NCBI GenBank assembly: GCA_003990955.1
Contig: BIFV01000013.1
Span: 62,001 to 126,000, forward strand
Direction of reading: 5' to 3'
DNA from: Sporomusaceae bacterium FL31
Lineage (GTDB): Bacteria > Bacillota > Negativicutes > DSM-1736 > Dendrosporobacteraceae
Length of the DNA stretch: 64,000 nucleotides
Position 1 is the stretch's first letter; each line of letters begins with the position of its first letter. This document shows, one piece after another, positions 51,079 to 59,515 of the stretch. The notes under the pieces are model-generated. The model was not told the origin of the DNA and searched no databases. It saw only the letters and a list, made by a program, of their open reading frames with translations. A program made the translations under genes and the position numbers.

Positions 51079-52110
51079 CTATTGATGTACGTGGATTTTT
51101 GCTTCTCCGTGGCAAGTTACCTTACCAATCAGGCTTGCCGTATGAATACCCTGGTGTTGTAATGCTGTTAACAGCAGATTGGCGGCCTGTTCTGGGACAC
51201 TGAATAATAAGCCGCCTGAAGTCTGAGGGTCATAACACAGATCACGAAGAGTCTCAGGCAATTCTTCAGCGAAATCTACTGCTGTAAAATAATTACGGTT
51301 TGAATACATTGCAGCCGGAATGAGACCCATTGCGGCTGCCTCTAAGGCTTCAGGGAGAATAGGCAGCGCTTGGCTGAAGATTTCTATTTGTACCTTGCTG
51401 GCGGCAGCGATCTCATAAGTATGACCAAGCAGGCCAAAGCCCGTAATATCAGTGCAAGCGTTAATGCTAAAAGAACTGGCAATTTCTGCAGCCAACCGAT
51501 TTAGTGTTGTCATACTGAGTATTGCCGATTGTACTCCTGCTGGGAATAAATCGGCCTTAGCTGCCGTGGTCAGTATTCCTGTTCCGAGTGCCTTGGTTAA
51601 AATAAGGCAATCGCCGGGGCAGGCACCCGCATTTGTCCAAACTTTTTCAGGCTGCACAGTCCCGGTAACGCTAAGTCCATATTTGGGCTCAGAATTCTCA
51701 ACAGTATGACCACCGACAATGAGTGCTCCGGCTTCAATGATTTTGCTCTGGCCTCCCTGGAGGATGGCTGTGAGTACTTCCGGGCCAAGCTTGCAAATAG
51801 GAAAGGCAACAATATTGAGTGCTGTTAATGGTTTTCCTCCCATGGCATAGATATCGCTTAGGCTGTTGGCAGCAGCAATCTGGCCAAAGGTATAAGGATC
51901 ATCCACCATGGGGCCGAAGAAGTCAAGCGTTTGGACTAATGCGGTTGTTGAGTCTATCTGGTAGACTCCGGCATCGTCAGAGGTGTTAAGGCCAACTAAT
52001 AAATTATCATCGCGTTGCTCTGATAAATTTCTTACCACCTGAGACAGAATTCCAGGGCCGATTTTTCCTGCGCAGCCACCGGCTAGCGCGTAGTTTGTAA
52101 GCTTAATCAT
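51079..52110 (-). CDS. selD: selenide, water dikinase (selenophosphate synthetase)
   Basis: A 343-residue enzyme that makes selenophosphate from selenide and ATP. ATG 52110 follows GGAGGAACC; the in-frame extension upstream lacks support. The active-site loop reads LAGGCAGKIGP: the catalytic Cys is kept (not selenocysteine), while the second Cys of the E. coli GCGCK motif is Gly, as in many clostridial forms. Other motifs are NTSDDAGVYQI, GGHTVE, TKALGTG, DITGFGLLGH and CYDPQTSGGLL. Its presence implies selenoprotein or seleno-tRNA synthesis elsewhere in the genome; selA, selB and selC are not in this window. Confidence 0.95.
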   Translation of the reverse strand: MIKLTNYALAGGCAGKIGPGILSQVVRNLSEQRDDNLLVGLNTSDDAGVYQIDSTTALVQTLDFFGPMVDDPYTFGQIAAANSLSDIYAMGGKPLTALNIVAFPICKLGPEVLTAILQGGQSKIIEAGALIVGGHTVENSEPKYGLSVTGTVQPEKVWTNAGACPGDCLILTKALGTGILTTAAKADLFPAGVQSAILSMTTLNRLAAEIASSFSINACTDITGFGLLGHTYEIAAASKVQIEIFSQALPILPEALEAAAMGLIPAAMYSNRNYFTAVDFAEELPETLRDLCYDPQTSGGLLFSVPEQAANLLLTALQHQGIHTASLIGKVTCHGEAKIHVHQ

Positions 52111-52483
52111 CGGGTTCCTCCTATATGTATCATCCTGTCTAGAAGTAAATATAGACAAGTTTGTGTTTCGTTTTTTCTACACTTTAGATCCATAGTAAAT
52201 GATATTTTGAAAGCAGGCAACTTGTTTTGTGGTGTTTGTAGTCAATGTGGTCTTGTTTGCTTGAGTTTTTTCTAAAAACAACAGCAGGCTATATACCATT
52301 GTTGTTTTTTGTTTCCATGGCAGTGAGTTCTAAGATTTCGGAATACATAATAGATTGTTATGAGCCTAGTTATTTGAAACGGCAACTGTGTAAGGGATAA
52401 CCCTACAAAAATAGATTGCAAGAATTGGTAACTATTTGTTAGAATATTAGTATAAATCTAAATTAAACAAATATTCTGTCGGT

Positions 52484-52520
52484 AAACATCCTACGGGCAT
52501 TGTCTGTTTGTAGGATGTTT
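52484..52520 (+). other. leader hairpin in the hdr upstream region
   Basis: AAACATCCTAC (52484-52494) pairs perfectly with GTAGGATGTTT (52510-52520), loop of 15. A possible promoter, TTGCAA-18-TAGAAT, lies about 40-80 bases ahead. The stretch 52111-52430 shows no gene or clear structure. Confidence 0.5.
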
Positions 52521-52569
52521 GTGAGTAATTTGTCGAAATAATGAAAGGAGTTGTTGTAGTCTAAAGGTT

Positions 52570-52738
52570 TCCTTATCTGTGTGGAGTGGTGAGTTACGGT
52601 AGACAATCATTCGTCAATACGATAAGACCAGTAACAATATAATTCGTAGAGCTTCCTGCAGGTTCTCCACTCCCTGATAGTTGACCTCTCTCCGTGGTTG
52701 CGGAATTGGTATTTCATTCTACGGGATGGGGATTTTTT
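52570..52738 (+). ncRNA. structured RNA candidate upstream of the hdr-flx operon, class unknown
   Basis: The ends pair: TCCTTATCTGT (52570-52580) with ACGGGATGGGGA (52721-52732, one bulged G), followed by six T residues. Inside, GGAGTGG (52583-52589) pairs with CCACTCC (52667-52673). That arm encloses two hairpins: GTTACGGT with ACC(A)GTAAC, and AGAGC (52648-52652) with GTTCT (52662-52666). On the 3' side TCCG (52691-52694) pairs with CGGA (52701-52704). Size and layout fit a riboswitch-like leader or a free-standing small RNA such as 6S. It did not match any class I could recall. hdrC starts 57 bases after the T-run. Confidence 0.5.
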
Positions 52739-52794
52739 ATTTATTAGCAGACTGAGTGAGCAATAAGTTTATTATGTGGGGAAGAGGGGATCGT

Positions 52795-53364
52795 GTGGAA
52801 AAAGTTGATCTGTCCAATATTGGCAATGAAGTTCATGCCGATATTACGCAGTTGGCAAAGAATGCCGGGGTGGAGCTTAGCAGTTGTTATCAATGCGGGA
52901 AATGCAGCGCCGGATGTCCCGTGGGGTTTATTATGGATGAGTCGCCCCGTCGGGTTATCCGTTTATTACAGTTAGGGTTATTAGATGATGCTCTGAGGAC
53001 ACGAGCCATATGGTTATGTGCTACCTGTGACACCTGCAGTACCCGCTGCCCGAAAGGGGTCGCAGTAGCTGCACTTATGGAAAGCCTGCGGCAGGAGGCA
53101 AAAAGGAGAGGAATTACTACTGAAAAAAATATTAATCTGTTCAATGATATTTTCTTAAATAATGTACGCTTGTTTGGGCGATCACCGGAAGTTATCCTAA
53201 GTGCTTTATATAACTTAAGATCAGGTAATTTCTTTCAAGATATGGATGCTGCAGCTCACTTATTTAAAAGCGGCAAAGCGCATTTTATGCCAGGCCGGAT
53301 CAAAAATACACAAGCTGTACGGAGAATTTTTAACAAGTGTCTTGAAAAGGAGGGGCAGCATTGA
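52795..53364 (+). CDS. hdrC: heterodisulfide reductase subunit C (HdrC)
   Basis: A 189-residue iron-sulfur subunit. Two 4Fe-4S motifs are clear: CYQCGKCSAGCP and CATCDTCSTRCPKG. GTG 52795 lies 6 bases after GAGGGG; upstream in-frame starts (52756, 52774) lack such a site. HdrC passes electrons between HdrA and HdrB. It opens a seven-gene operon with mostly overlapping junctions, and its stop overlaps the TTG of hdrB. Confidence 0.9.
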   Translation: MEKVDLSNIGNEVHADITQLAKNAGVELSSCYQCGKCSAGCPVGFIMDESPRRVIRLLQLGLLDDALRTRAIWLCATCDTCSTRCPKGVAVAALMESLRQEAKRRGITTEKNINLFNDIFLNNVRLFGRSPEVILSALYNLRSGNFFQDMDAAAHLFKSGKAHFMPGRIKNTQAVRRIFNKCLEKEGQH

Positions 53365-54254
53365 GGTATGCCTATTATCCAGGCTGTTCGCTGGATGCAA
53401 CGGGTATCGAGTATGATACAGCCAATAAATTGGTGGCAAAGAAATTAGGGATGGATTTGGTCGAAATCCCGGATTGGAATTGTTGTGGTGCTACATCAGC
53501 GCATTCAACCAATCATTTACTGGCCTTGGCTCTGCCAGCCCGTAATCTGGCTATTGCTGAAGCTGAGGGGTTTGAAACGGTGGCAATTCCTTGTGCTGCT
53601 TGTTTTGCCCGATGTAAAAAGACTGCTGCGGCAGTCCAAGCTTCCCCGGAAATGAAAGGCAAAATTCGTGACATTATTGAGATGGATTACCAAGCTAAGG
53701 CCGAAATTCTTTCATTTTTAGATGTTGTAGGAAAAAAGGTCGGCTTGGAAAAGATTAAAGAGCAAGTTATTCAACCATTGCGCGGCTTAAAAGTCGCTGC
53801 TTATTATGGCTGTTTATTAGTACGTCCGGCGGCCATTATGCAGTCTGATGATCCCGAAAATCCTATGGTGATGGATCATATTATCGAAGGGTTGGGAGCG
53901 ACGGCGCTAGACTGGGATTATAAAACAGAATGCTGTGGTGCGAGCCATGTAGTTCCTGTACCCAATCTAGGCAAAAATCTCATTCATGATATTCTCAGGA
54001 ATGCTGCTAGTCATGGCGCAGAAGCCATTGCAACAGCTTGCCCGTTATGTATGTTAAACCTGGATATGCGGCAAAAGCAAATCAATGCGTTATTAGGAAC
54101 TAATTTCCATATTCCGATTTTCCATTTTACTGAACTTATGGCGTTAGCCTTCGGCTATTCAGGGCAGGATTTTGGTTTAGCTAAACATTTTGAACCTGCC
54201 GAAGAGCTTATTGCAAGGACAGTAAATCCAGGAGTAAGGAGTGCAGGCGCATGA
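53361..54254 (+). CDS. hdrB: heterodisulfide reductase subunit B (HdrB)
   Basis: A 297-residue catalytic subunit with two CCG domains. The first has CCGATSAHS and CAACFARC; the second has YYGCLLVRP, ECCGASHVVP and CPLCMLN. These Cys sets bind the two noncubane 4Fe-4S clusters that cleave disulfides in methanogens. In bacteria without CoM/CoB the real acceptor is a different disulfide, DsrC-like protein or thiol compound. Start is TTG 53361. It overlaps hdrC and hdrA by four bases each. Confidence 0.92.
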   Translation: MRYAYYPGCSLDATGIEYDTANKLVAKKLGMDLVEIPDWNCCGATSAHSTNHLLALALPARNLAIAEAEGFETVAIPCAACFARCKKTAAAVQASPEMKGKIRDIIEMDYQAKAEILSFLDVVGKKVGLEKIKEQVIQPLRGLKVAAYYGCLLVRPAAIMQSDDPENPMVMDHIIEGLGATALDWDYKTECCGASHVVPVPNLGKNLIHDILRNAASHGAEAIATACPLCMLNLDMRQKQINALLGTNFHIPIFHFTELMALAFGYSGQDFGLAKHFEPAEELIARTVNPGVRSAGA

Positions 54255-56233
54255 AACGTATTGGGGTATTTATTTGTCATTGCGGCAGTAATATTGCAGC
54301 TACAGTTGATTGTGCCAAAGTTGCTGAAGCTGCCAGTACATTTCCTGGGGTAATTTATTCAGCAGACTACAAATATATGTGCTCTGAACCAGGACAGGAG
54401 TTTATTAAAGATGCCATCAAGAAACATGATCTAAATGCAATTGTTGTTGCTTCTTGCACACCAAGGATGCATGAGCCAACCTTCCGCAAAACGTTAGCCA
54501 GCGGAGGCTTAAATCCGTACATGTTTGAAATGACCAATTTACGGGAGCAATGCTCCTGGGTCCATGCTGATGTTGCTAAAGCTACTGAAAAAGCCATAGA
54601 TTTAGTGAAAATGTCGGCAGCAAAAGTCAATAGAAACGAAGCGCTATATTCTACGACCATTCCTGTGCATAAAAAGGCGTTGGTGATTGGCGCTGGCATT
54701 GCCGGAATGCAGGCGGCTTTGGACATTGCCGATGCTGGCCATCAAGTCATCTTAGTTGACCGCGAGCCTACGATCGGCGGCAAAATGCCGATGCTGGATA
54801 AGACATTCCCGACAATGGATTGTTCGGCTTGCATTAGCACTCCCAAAATGGTTGAAGCGGCGCAGCATCCCAACATTGAGCTCATGGCTTATTCGGAAGT
54901 GGTTGAAGTCAATGGTTTTATTGGAAACTTTACGGTCAAAATCCGTCAAAAAGCCAAATATGTGGACCATTATAAGTGTACGGGCTGTGGTTTATGCGAA
55001 ACAAAATGCCCGCAGAAGGTTCCTAATGAATATGATTTGGGATTGGGAACCCGGGCTTGTATTTATAAGCCTTTTGCACAAGCCGTACCCAATAAACCCG
55101 TGATTGATCCCAAACATTGCCGCAAGCTGGTTGCCGGCAAGTGTGGTCTTTGTGCTAAAGTTTGTCCGACTGGAGCGGTCAATTATGAAGATACCGAAAC
55201 TTATATTACCGATACTTTTGGCGCTATTGTTATGGCAACAGGCTATGATTTATATAAATGGGAAGAGGTTTATGGCGAATATGGATATGGGAAATTTGCT
55301 GATGTGGTCACCGGACTGCATTTTGAACGGATGGTAAATGCTTCCGGCCCTACTGGTGGTAAAATCAAACGTCCATCGGACGGCAAGGAACCTAAATCGG
55401 TTGTATTTATCAAATGTGTAGGTTCCCGGGAACCAGCCAAGGCTAAGCGCTATTGTTCAAGGGCTTGCTGTATGTATACCGCTAAGCATGCGCATCAGGT
55501 GCTGGACAAAATTTCTGATGCCAATGTTTATGTGTTTTATATGGACGTGCGCACTCCGGGTAAAGGCTATGATGAATTCTATGAAGCAACACTAAAAGAT
55601 GGAGCTCACTATTTGCGCGGGCGGGTATCAAAAATTTATCAAGAAGGTGACAAACTTATTGTAAAAGGGGAAGATTCGCTTATCGGAAAACAAGTGCAAA
55701 TTGCTGCTGATATGGTGGTACTGGCAACTGCTATGGTTCCAAGCGCCGGTTCGCGCGAATTGGCTCAGACGGTTGGTTTCTTGCCTGATCTGGATGGCTG
55801 GTATCAGGAAGCACATCCAAAGCTTCGACCGGTGGAAACCCCTACGGCAGGAGTATTTCTTGCTGGGGCCTGTCAAGGCCCGAAAGATATTCCTGATACG
55901 GTGGCACAAGCCGGTGCAGCGGCAGCCAAAGTGTGCGGCTTGTTGAGCAAAAGTCAACTAGAAACCAATCCTATGACAGCTAAAAGCAATCCAAGTGTTT
56001 GCTCAGGCTGTGGTATGTGTATCCCCGTATGTCCTTATAAGGCTATTCAGTTGACCAGTTTTACTGATCGTGATCATCATGGAAATAGAATTATCCGTAA
56101 TATTGCTTCTGTAAATAGCGGACTTTGCCAGGGTTGTGGCGCTTGTACCGTAACCTGCCGCCCGGGAGCTATTGACCTTCAGGGCTTTAAGAATGATCAA
56201 ATTCTTGAGGAGGTAGATGCCCTATGGCGATAA
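54251..56233 (+). CDS. hdrA: heterodisulfide reductase subunit A (HdrA), flavoprotein
   Basis: A 660-residue FAD and Fe-S protein, the bifurcating core. The N-terminal domain is GVFICHCGSNIAATVD. The FAD-binding GAGIAGMQAALDIADAG is near residues 144-160, with GGKMPMLDKTFPTMDCSACI following. 4Fe-4S motifs: CTGCGLCETKCP and CGLCAKVCP in the middle, and CSGCGMCIPVCP and CQGCGACTVTCRPG near the C-terminus. It receives a hydride pair through MvhD/FlxD and splits it. Length and cluster set are normal. The last 10 bases overlap mvhD/flxD. Confidence 0.93.
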   Translation: MKRIGVFICHCGSNIAATVDCAKVAEAASTFPGVIYSADYKYMCSEPGQEFIKDAIKKHDLNAIVVASCTPRMHEPTFRKTLASGGLNPYMFEMTNLREQCSWVHADVAKATEKAIDLVKMSAAKVNRNEALYSTTIPVHKKALVIGAGIAGMQAALDIADAGHQVILVDREPTIGGKMPMLDKTFPTMDCSACISTPKMVEAAQHPNIELMAYSEVVEVNGFIGNFTVKIRQKAKYVDHYKCTGCGLCETKCPQKVPNEYDLGLGTRACIYKPFAQAVPNKPVIDPKHCRKLVAGKCGLCAKVCPTGAVNYEDTETYITDTFGAIVMATGYDLYKWEEVYGEYGYGKFADVVTGLHFERMVNASGPTGGKIKRPSDGKEPKSVVFIKCVGSREPAKAKRYCSRACCMYTAKHAHQVLDKISDANVYVFYMDVRTPGKGYDEFYEATLKDGAHYLRGRVSKIYQEGDKLIVKGEDSLIGKQVQIAADMVVLATAMVPSAGSRELAQTVGFLPDLDGWYQEAHPKLRPVETPTAGVFLAGACQGPKDIPDTVAQAGAAAAKVCGLLSKSQLETNPMTAKSNPSVCSGCGMCIPVCPYKAIQLTSFTDRDHHGNRIIRNIASVNSGLCQGCGACTVTCRPGAIDLQGFKNDQILEEVDALWR

Positions 56234-56658
56234 TCTCAGAGACGAACTGGGAACCCAAGATATTAGCGTTTTGCTGCAACTGGTGCTCTTATTCAGGTGC
56301 TGATTTAGCCGGACTAAGCCGAATGAAGTATCCTGAAAACATCAGAATTCTAAGAGTTCCTTGCTCGGCACGGGTAAATCCCCAATTTATTATTAGAGCC
56401 TTTCAGCGCGGAGCTGATGGTGTATTAGTGGCTGGCTGCCATCCTGGTGACTGTCATTATTCGACTGGCAACTACTATACCAGGCGCCGGTTTTTAGTTA
56501 TGAAGCGTTTTCTAGAATTCAATGGTATCGATCCGCAGCGATTTCAGGCCCGTTGGATTTCCGGTGCTGAAGCTGGTAAGTTCCGAGATACTGTGACACA
56601 GCTTTGTGAAGAGATTAAGGCAATTGGGCCAAATAGGAAGTTGAGGGGCGCAAAATGA
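56224..56658 (+). CDS. flxD: MvhD/FlxD electron-transfer subunit
   Basis: A 144-residue iron-sulfur protein of the MvhD (FlpD) family. ILAFCCNWCSYSGADLAG at the start and VAGCHPGDCHYSTGNYYTRRR in the middle carry the conserved Cys residues for a [2Fe-2S] cluster. It links HdrA to the electron-donating module: hydrogenase in methanogens, but the NADH-oxidising Flx proteins here. It overlaps hdrA by 10 bases and flxC by four. The symbol follows the flx operon usage. Confidence 0.9.
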   Translation: MAIISETNWEPKILAFCCNWCSYSGADLAGLSRMKYPENIRILRVPCSARVNPQFIIRAFQRGADGVLVAGCHPGDCHYSTGNYYTRRRFLVMKRFLEFNGIDPQRFQARWISGAEAGKFRDTVTQLCEEIKAIGPNRKLRGAK

Positions 56659-57512
56659 ATGAGTTTACCGTTAAAATGCGCGAAATAGCCCGCGAGCTTT
56701 TGGAAAAAGGCGAAGTACATATGATCATTGGCTGGGAAAAGGGACGGTTTCCCCAGCAGTCGCCGCCAGCTTTCATTACTTCAGCAGATCAGATCGACCG
56801 GCTGATTTGGGATGAATATTGTTTAGCCGGTACAGCCAAATATTTACTTGATGACAAGTTTGAACACAGAAAAGTCGGCTTATTTGCGAGGGGATGCGAT
56901 TCTAGGGCTATCAACCGCTTAGTCCAGGATGGACAAATCGACAAAGAAAAACTCTATATTATCGGAATTTGCTGTAGCGGAATGAAAGATTCTGCGAGCA
57001 ATGAAACAGCGCTAAAGTGCCAGGAGTGTACGCATCCTAATCCGGTCGTTTTTGATCTGCTCATCGGCGAACCTGTACCAGAAAGCGATAAGCCGGAACG
57101 GTTTAAAGCTGTGGAAGAATTAGAAAAAAAGTCTGCTGATGAAAAATATGAATATTGGACTAAGCAATTTAGCAAATGCATTCGTTGTTATGCGTGTCGG
57201 AATATTTGTCCGGCATGCAATTGTCGGGAATGTTTTGTGGAGCAATACCGGGTAGGATGGCAGGGGAAACAAAACAATTTGGCTGAAAACCAAGTGTTTG
57301 GCCTGACACGTGCTTATCATATTGGTGACCGGTGTATTGAATGCGGGGAATGTGCCCGAGCTTGTCCGATGGATTTGCCGCTTATGGAGCTAAACCGTAA
57401 ATTAATCAAAGACATGAATCAATTGTTTGGCCCTTATAAAGCTTCTTTAGATACTGAAGACACACCGCCATTAGGTAAATATCGGCTGGATGATATTGAA
57501 GAATTTATGTGA
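56655..57512 (+). CDS. flxC: FlxC-like 4Fe-4S protein
   Basis: A 285-residue soluble iron-sulfur protein. The first half (GRFPQQSPPAFI, KVGLFARGCDSRAINRLVQDG, IGICCSGM) resembles the F420-hydrogenase beta-like N-terminal fold. The second half has CIRCYACRNICPACNCRECF and CIECGECARACP for two 4Fe-4S clusters. It stands between flxD and flxB in one transcript. It is thought to wire the FAD/NAD subunit to the Hdr core. Assignment as FlxC rests on position and motifs, so the letter is less certain than the complex. Confidence 0.78.
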   Translation: MNEFTVKMREIARELLEKGEVHMIIGWEKGRFPQQSPPAFITSADQIDRLIWDEYCLAGTAKYLLDDKFEHRKVGLFARGCDSRAINRLVQDGQIDKEKLYIIGICCSGMKDSASNETALKCQECTHPNPVVFDLLIGEPVPESDKPERFKAVEELEKKSADEKYEYWTKQFSKCIRCYACRNICPACNCRECFVEQYRVGWQGKQNNLAENQVFGLTRAYHIGDRCIECGECARACPMDLPLMELNRKLIKDMNQLFGPYKASLDTEDTPPLGKYRLDDIEEFM

Positions 57513-57525
57513 GGAGGTGGTCAGC

Positions 57526-58539
57526 ATGAAGACCATAACTAAAGCGAATATGATGGATGCCATTGCTATACTGGCGCAAGATGCGCAGGTTTTAGTCCCA
57601 ATGACAGTAGATGGAATCAGTAAATTTTCCTTGTGGGGCAGTGAAGGTACCTTAGCTTTTTCAGCTGTCAATACGCTGCTGCCACCAAAGGACAGTCTGT
57701 TTCCCCAGACTGAGAAGATGTATTCCTATCAGGTTGAGAATCAGACTATTACGTCGTTAGACATTCATAATGAGGCCAAGCAACAAATTATCTTTGGTAT
57801 CCGGCCTTGTGATATGCAAAGCATTCAGTGTATGGATGATGTCTTTCTAACGAAAACTTTTGTGGACGATTTCTATCGCGTTAAGCGGGAAAAACTGATC
57901 ACAGTGTGTATTGGCTGCAATAAGACAGCCCCTACTTGTTTTTGCGAGTCAATGGGGGGAAGTCCGGCTGGCCATGGAGCTGCCGATATTCAATTGTGCG
58001 ATTTGGGGAATTCTTACAGCATAGTGGCACAAACTGCAGCCGGTCAAGCTGTGGTGGAAAAATGGCAGGGATTAGTGCGTGATGAGGAGGGAAGTGTCCC
58101 TGAAGTATCCTGTACATTAAAAGTCGACGCCCAAGGTTTGCCGGCACAGTTGTCCAAAATGTTTAATCATCCAATTTGGCAGGAAGTCAGCCGCAAATGC
58201 ATTGGTTGTGGTACTTGTACCTATCTTTGTCCAACCTGCTATTGTTTTGATATTGATGTGCAGAACAACGGCAATGAAGGATATCGATTCCGGTGCTGGG
58301 ATTCCTGTATGTTCTCCGACTATGCCAGAATGGCTGGCGGCCACGATCCCCGTCCCAGTAAGAATGAGCGGATTCGTAACCGGTTTCTGCATAAGTTGGA
58401 GTACTTTAATGAGCGATATGGTAAGAATCTTTGTGTCGGCTGTGGACGCTGTTTAACAAAATGTCCAGTCCATGTTGATATTACTTTATTTATTGACAAG
58501 GTCAAGGAGGTATCAAGCATTGAGTCAGTGCAATTGTGA
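57526..58539 (+). CDS. flxB: FlxB-like 4Fe-4S dicluster protein (AsrA/hydrogenase-subunit type)
   Basis: A 337-residue iron-sulfur protein; ATG 57526 after GAGGAGG, with an in-frame earlier start rejected. IIFGIRPCDMQSIQCMDDVF and the CIGCNKTAPTCFCESMGG stretch are typical of the AsrA/HycB-like group. Two cluster motifs follow, CIGCGTCTYLCPTCYCFD and CVGCGRCLTKCPVH. This type always pairs with an FAD/NAD(P) subunit, here encoded next with a 20-base overlap. It should relay electrons from that subunit toward the Hdr core. Confidence 0.82.
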   Translation: MKTITKANMMDAIAILAQDAQVLVPMTVDGISKFSLWGSEGTLAFSAVNTLLPPKDSLFPQTEKMYSYQVENQTITSLDIHNEAKQQIIFGIRPCDMQSIQCMDDVFLTKTFVDDFYRVKREKLITVCIGCNKTAPTCFCESMGGSPAGHGAADIQLCDLGNSYSIVAQTAAGQAVVEKWQGLVRDEEGSVPEVSCTLKVDAQGLPAQLSKMFNHPIWQEVSRKCIGCGTCTYLCPTCYCFDIDVQNNGNEGYRFRCWDSCMFSDYARMAGGHDPRPSKNERIRNRFLHKLEYFNERYGKNLCVGCGRCLTKCPVHVDITLFIDKVKEVSSIESVQL

Positions 58540-59353
58540 TAATCCTTTAGTTCCAGAGCTTGTACAAGTTTCTCATATTATTGAAGAAACGTCTGATATA
58601 AAGACTTTTTATGTAAGTACTATGGAGGGGAAGAAACCTTTTACACCGCAGCCAGGTCAATTAGGGATGGTTTCATTACTGAATATTGGTGAAGGCATGT
58701 TTTCGATTACGGCACAGGGCGAGAATCATCTAGAGTTTGCAATCAAGAAATGTGGCATGTTAACCGATGCTCTTCATGAGATTAAAACGGGACAGATGAT
58801 TGGAGTCAGGGGACCATACGGCAATGGATTCCCTATCGAAAAATGCTTGGGAAAAGATATGTTGTTTATTGGCGGCGGCATTGGTCTTGCCCCAGTACGT
58901 TCACTGATCAAGTACTGCTTTGAGCACCGGGATGACTTTGGCAGCATCGATATTGTCTATGGTGCCAGGTCAATGGCTGACTTGTGTTTTAAAGAAGATT
59001 TATTTGAGCAATGGCCACAGGAGCACAATACTAAAGTACATGTTACTGTTGACAGTGGTGACGAAAATTGTCCGTGTAACATTGGCTTTGTTCCGGCTTT
59101 CCTTGAACGTATCAATCCTGAGCCACAGGACAAAATGGTTGTGTTGTGCGGGCCTCCTGTCATGATAAAATTTTGTTTGCAAGTCTTAAAAAAAATGGGA
59201 TTTACTGATGATCAAGTCATTACCACTTTGGAAATGAGGATGAAATGTGGCGTAGGAAAATGCGGCCGCTGCAATATTGGCAGTAAATTTGTCTGTCTGG
59301 ATGGGCCAGTATTTACAATGGCTGAGCTGAATGGTTTGCCTAACGAATTTTAA
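58520..59353 (+). CDS. flxA: FlxA-like FAD/NAD(P)-binding oxidoreductase
   Basis: A 277-residue ferredoxin-reductase-like subunit. TTG 58520 lies 9 bases after AGGAGG, inside the end of flxB. The FAD domain runs to about residue 110 (PQPGQLGMVSLL, GVRGPYGNGFPIE). The NAD domain starts with FIGGGIGLAPVRSLI and includes VVLCGPPVMIKF. The C-terminal MKCGVGKCGRCNIGSKFVC binds a [2Fe-2S] cluster, as in PyrK/AsrB. It is the likely NADH entry point of the bifurcating complex. It is the last gene before a strong terminator. Confidence 0.88.
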   Translation: MSQCNCDNPLVPELVQVSHIIEETSDIKTFYVSTMEGKKPFTPQPGQLGMVSLLNIGEGMFSITAQGENHLEFAIKKCGMLTDALHEIKTGQMIGVRGPYGNGFPIEKCLGKDMLFIGGGIGLAPVRSLIKYCFEHRDDFGSIDIVYGARSMADLCFKEDLFEQWPQEHNTKVHVTVDSGDENCPCNIGFVPAFLERINPEPQDKMVVLCGPPVMIKFCLQVLKKMGFTDDQVITTLEMRMKCGVGKCGRCNIGSKFVCLDGPVFTMAELNGLPNEF

Positions 59354-59435
59354 ATGCAGGAATTTTTGTTAGCTAAACCATGTGATTTTTGGGAATAATG
59401 TAAATTTTTAGCAGGAATTGTCTGGAAAAACGACG

Positions 59436-59476
59436 AAATACCCATTACTTACTCTTGTGGTAAGTAATGGGTATTT
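59436..59476 (+). terminator. terminator of the hdr-flx operon
   Basis: AAATACCCATTACTTAC (59436-59452) pairs perfectly (17 bp) with 59460-59476; T residues continue past the arm. Confidence 0.9.
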
Positions 59477-59515
59477 TTCCATAAAAAACTATTTTATGTT
59501 AATTCGAAATTTTAA

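Noticed and set aside
52570..52738. Firm call of 6S RNA
   Set aside because: Size and T-run fit, but the internal multibranch does not look like the single long hairpin with a central bubble of 6S RNA, so the class is left open.
52111..52794. selC (tRNA-Sec) gene next to selD
   Set aside because: No acceptor/TPsiC arm signature such as GGTTCGA and no CCA-ending cloverleaf was found in this gap.
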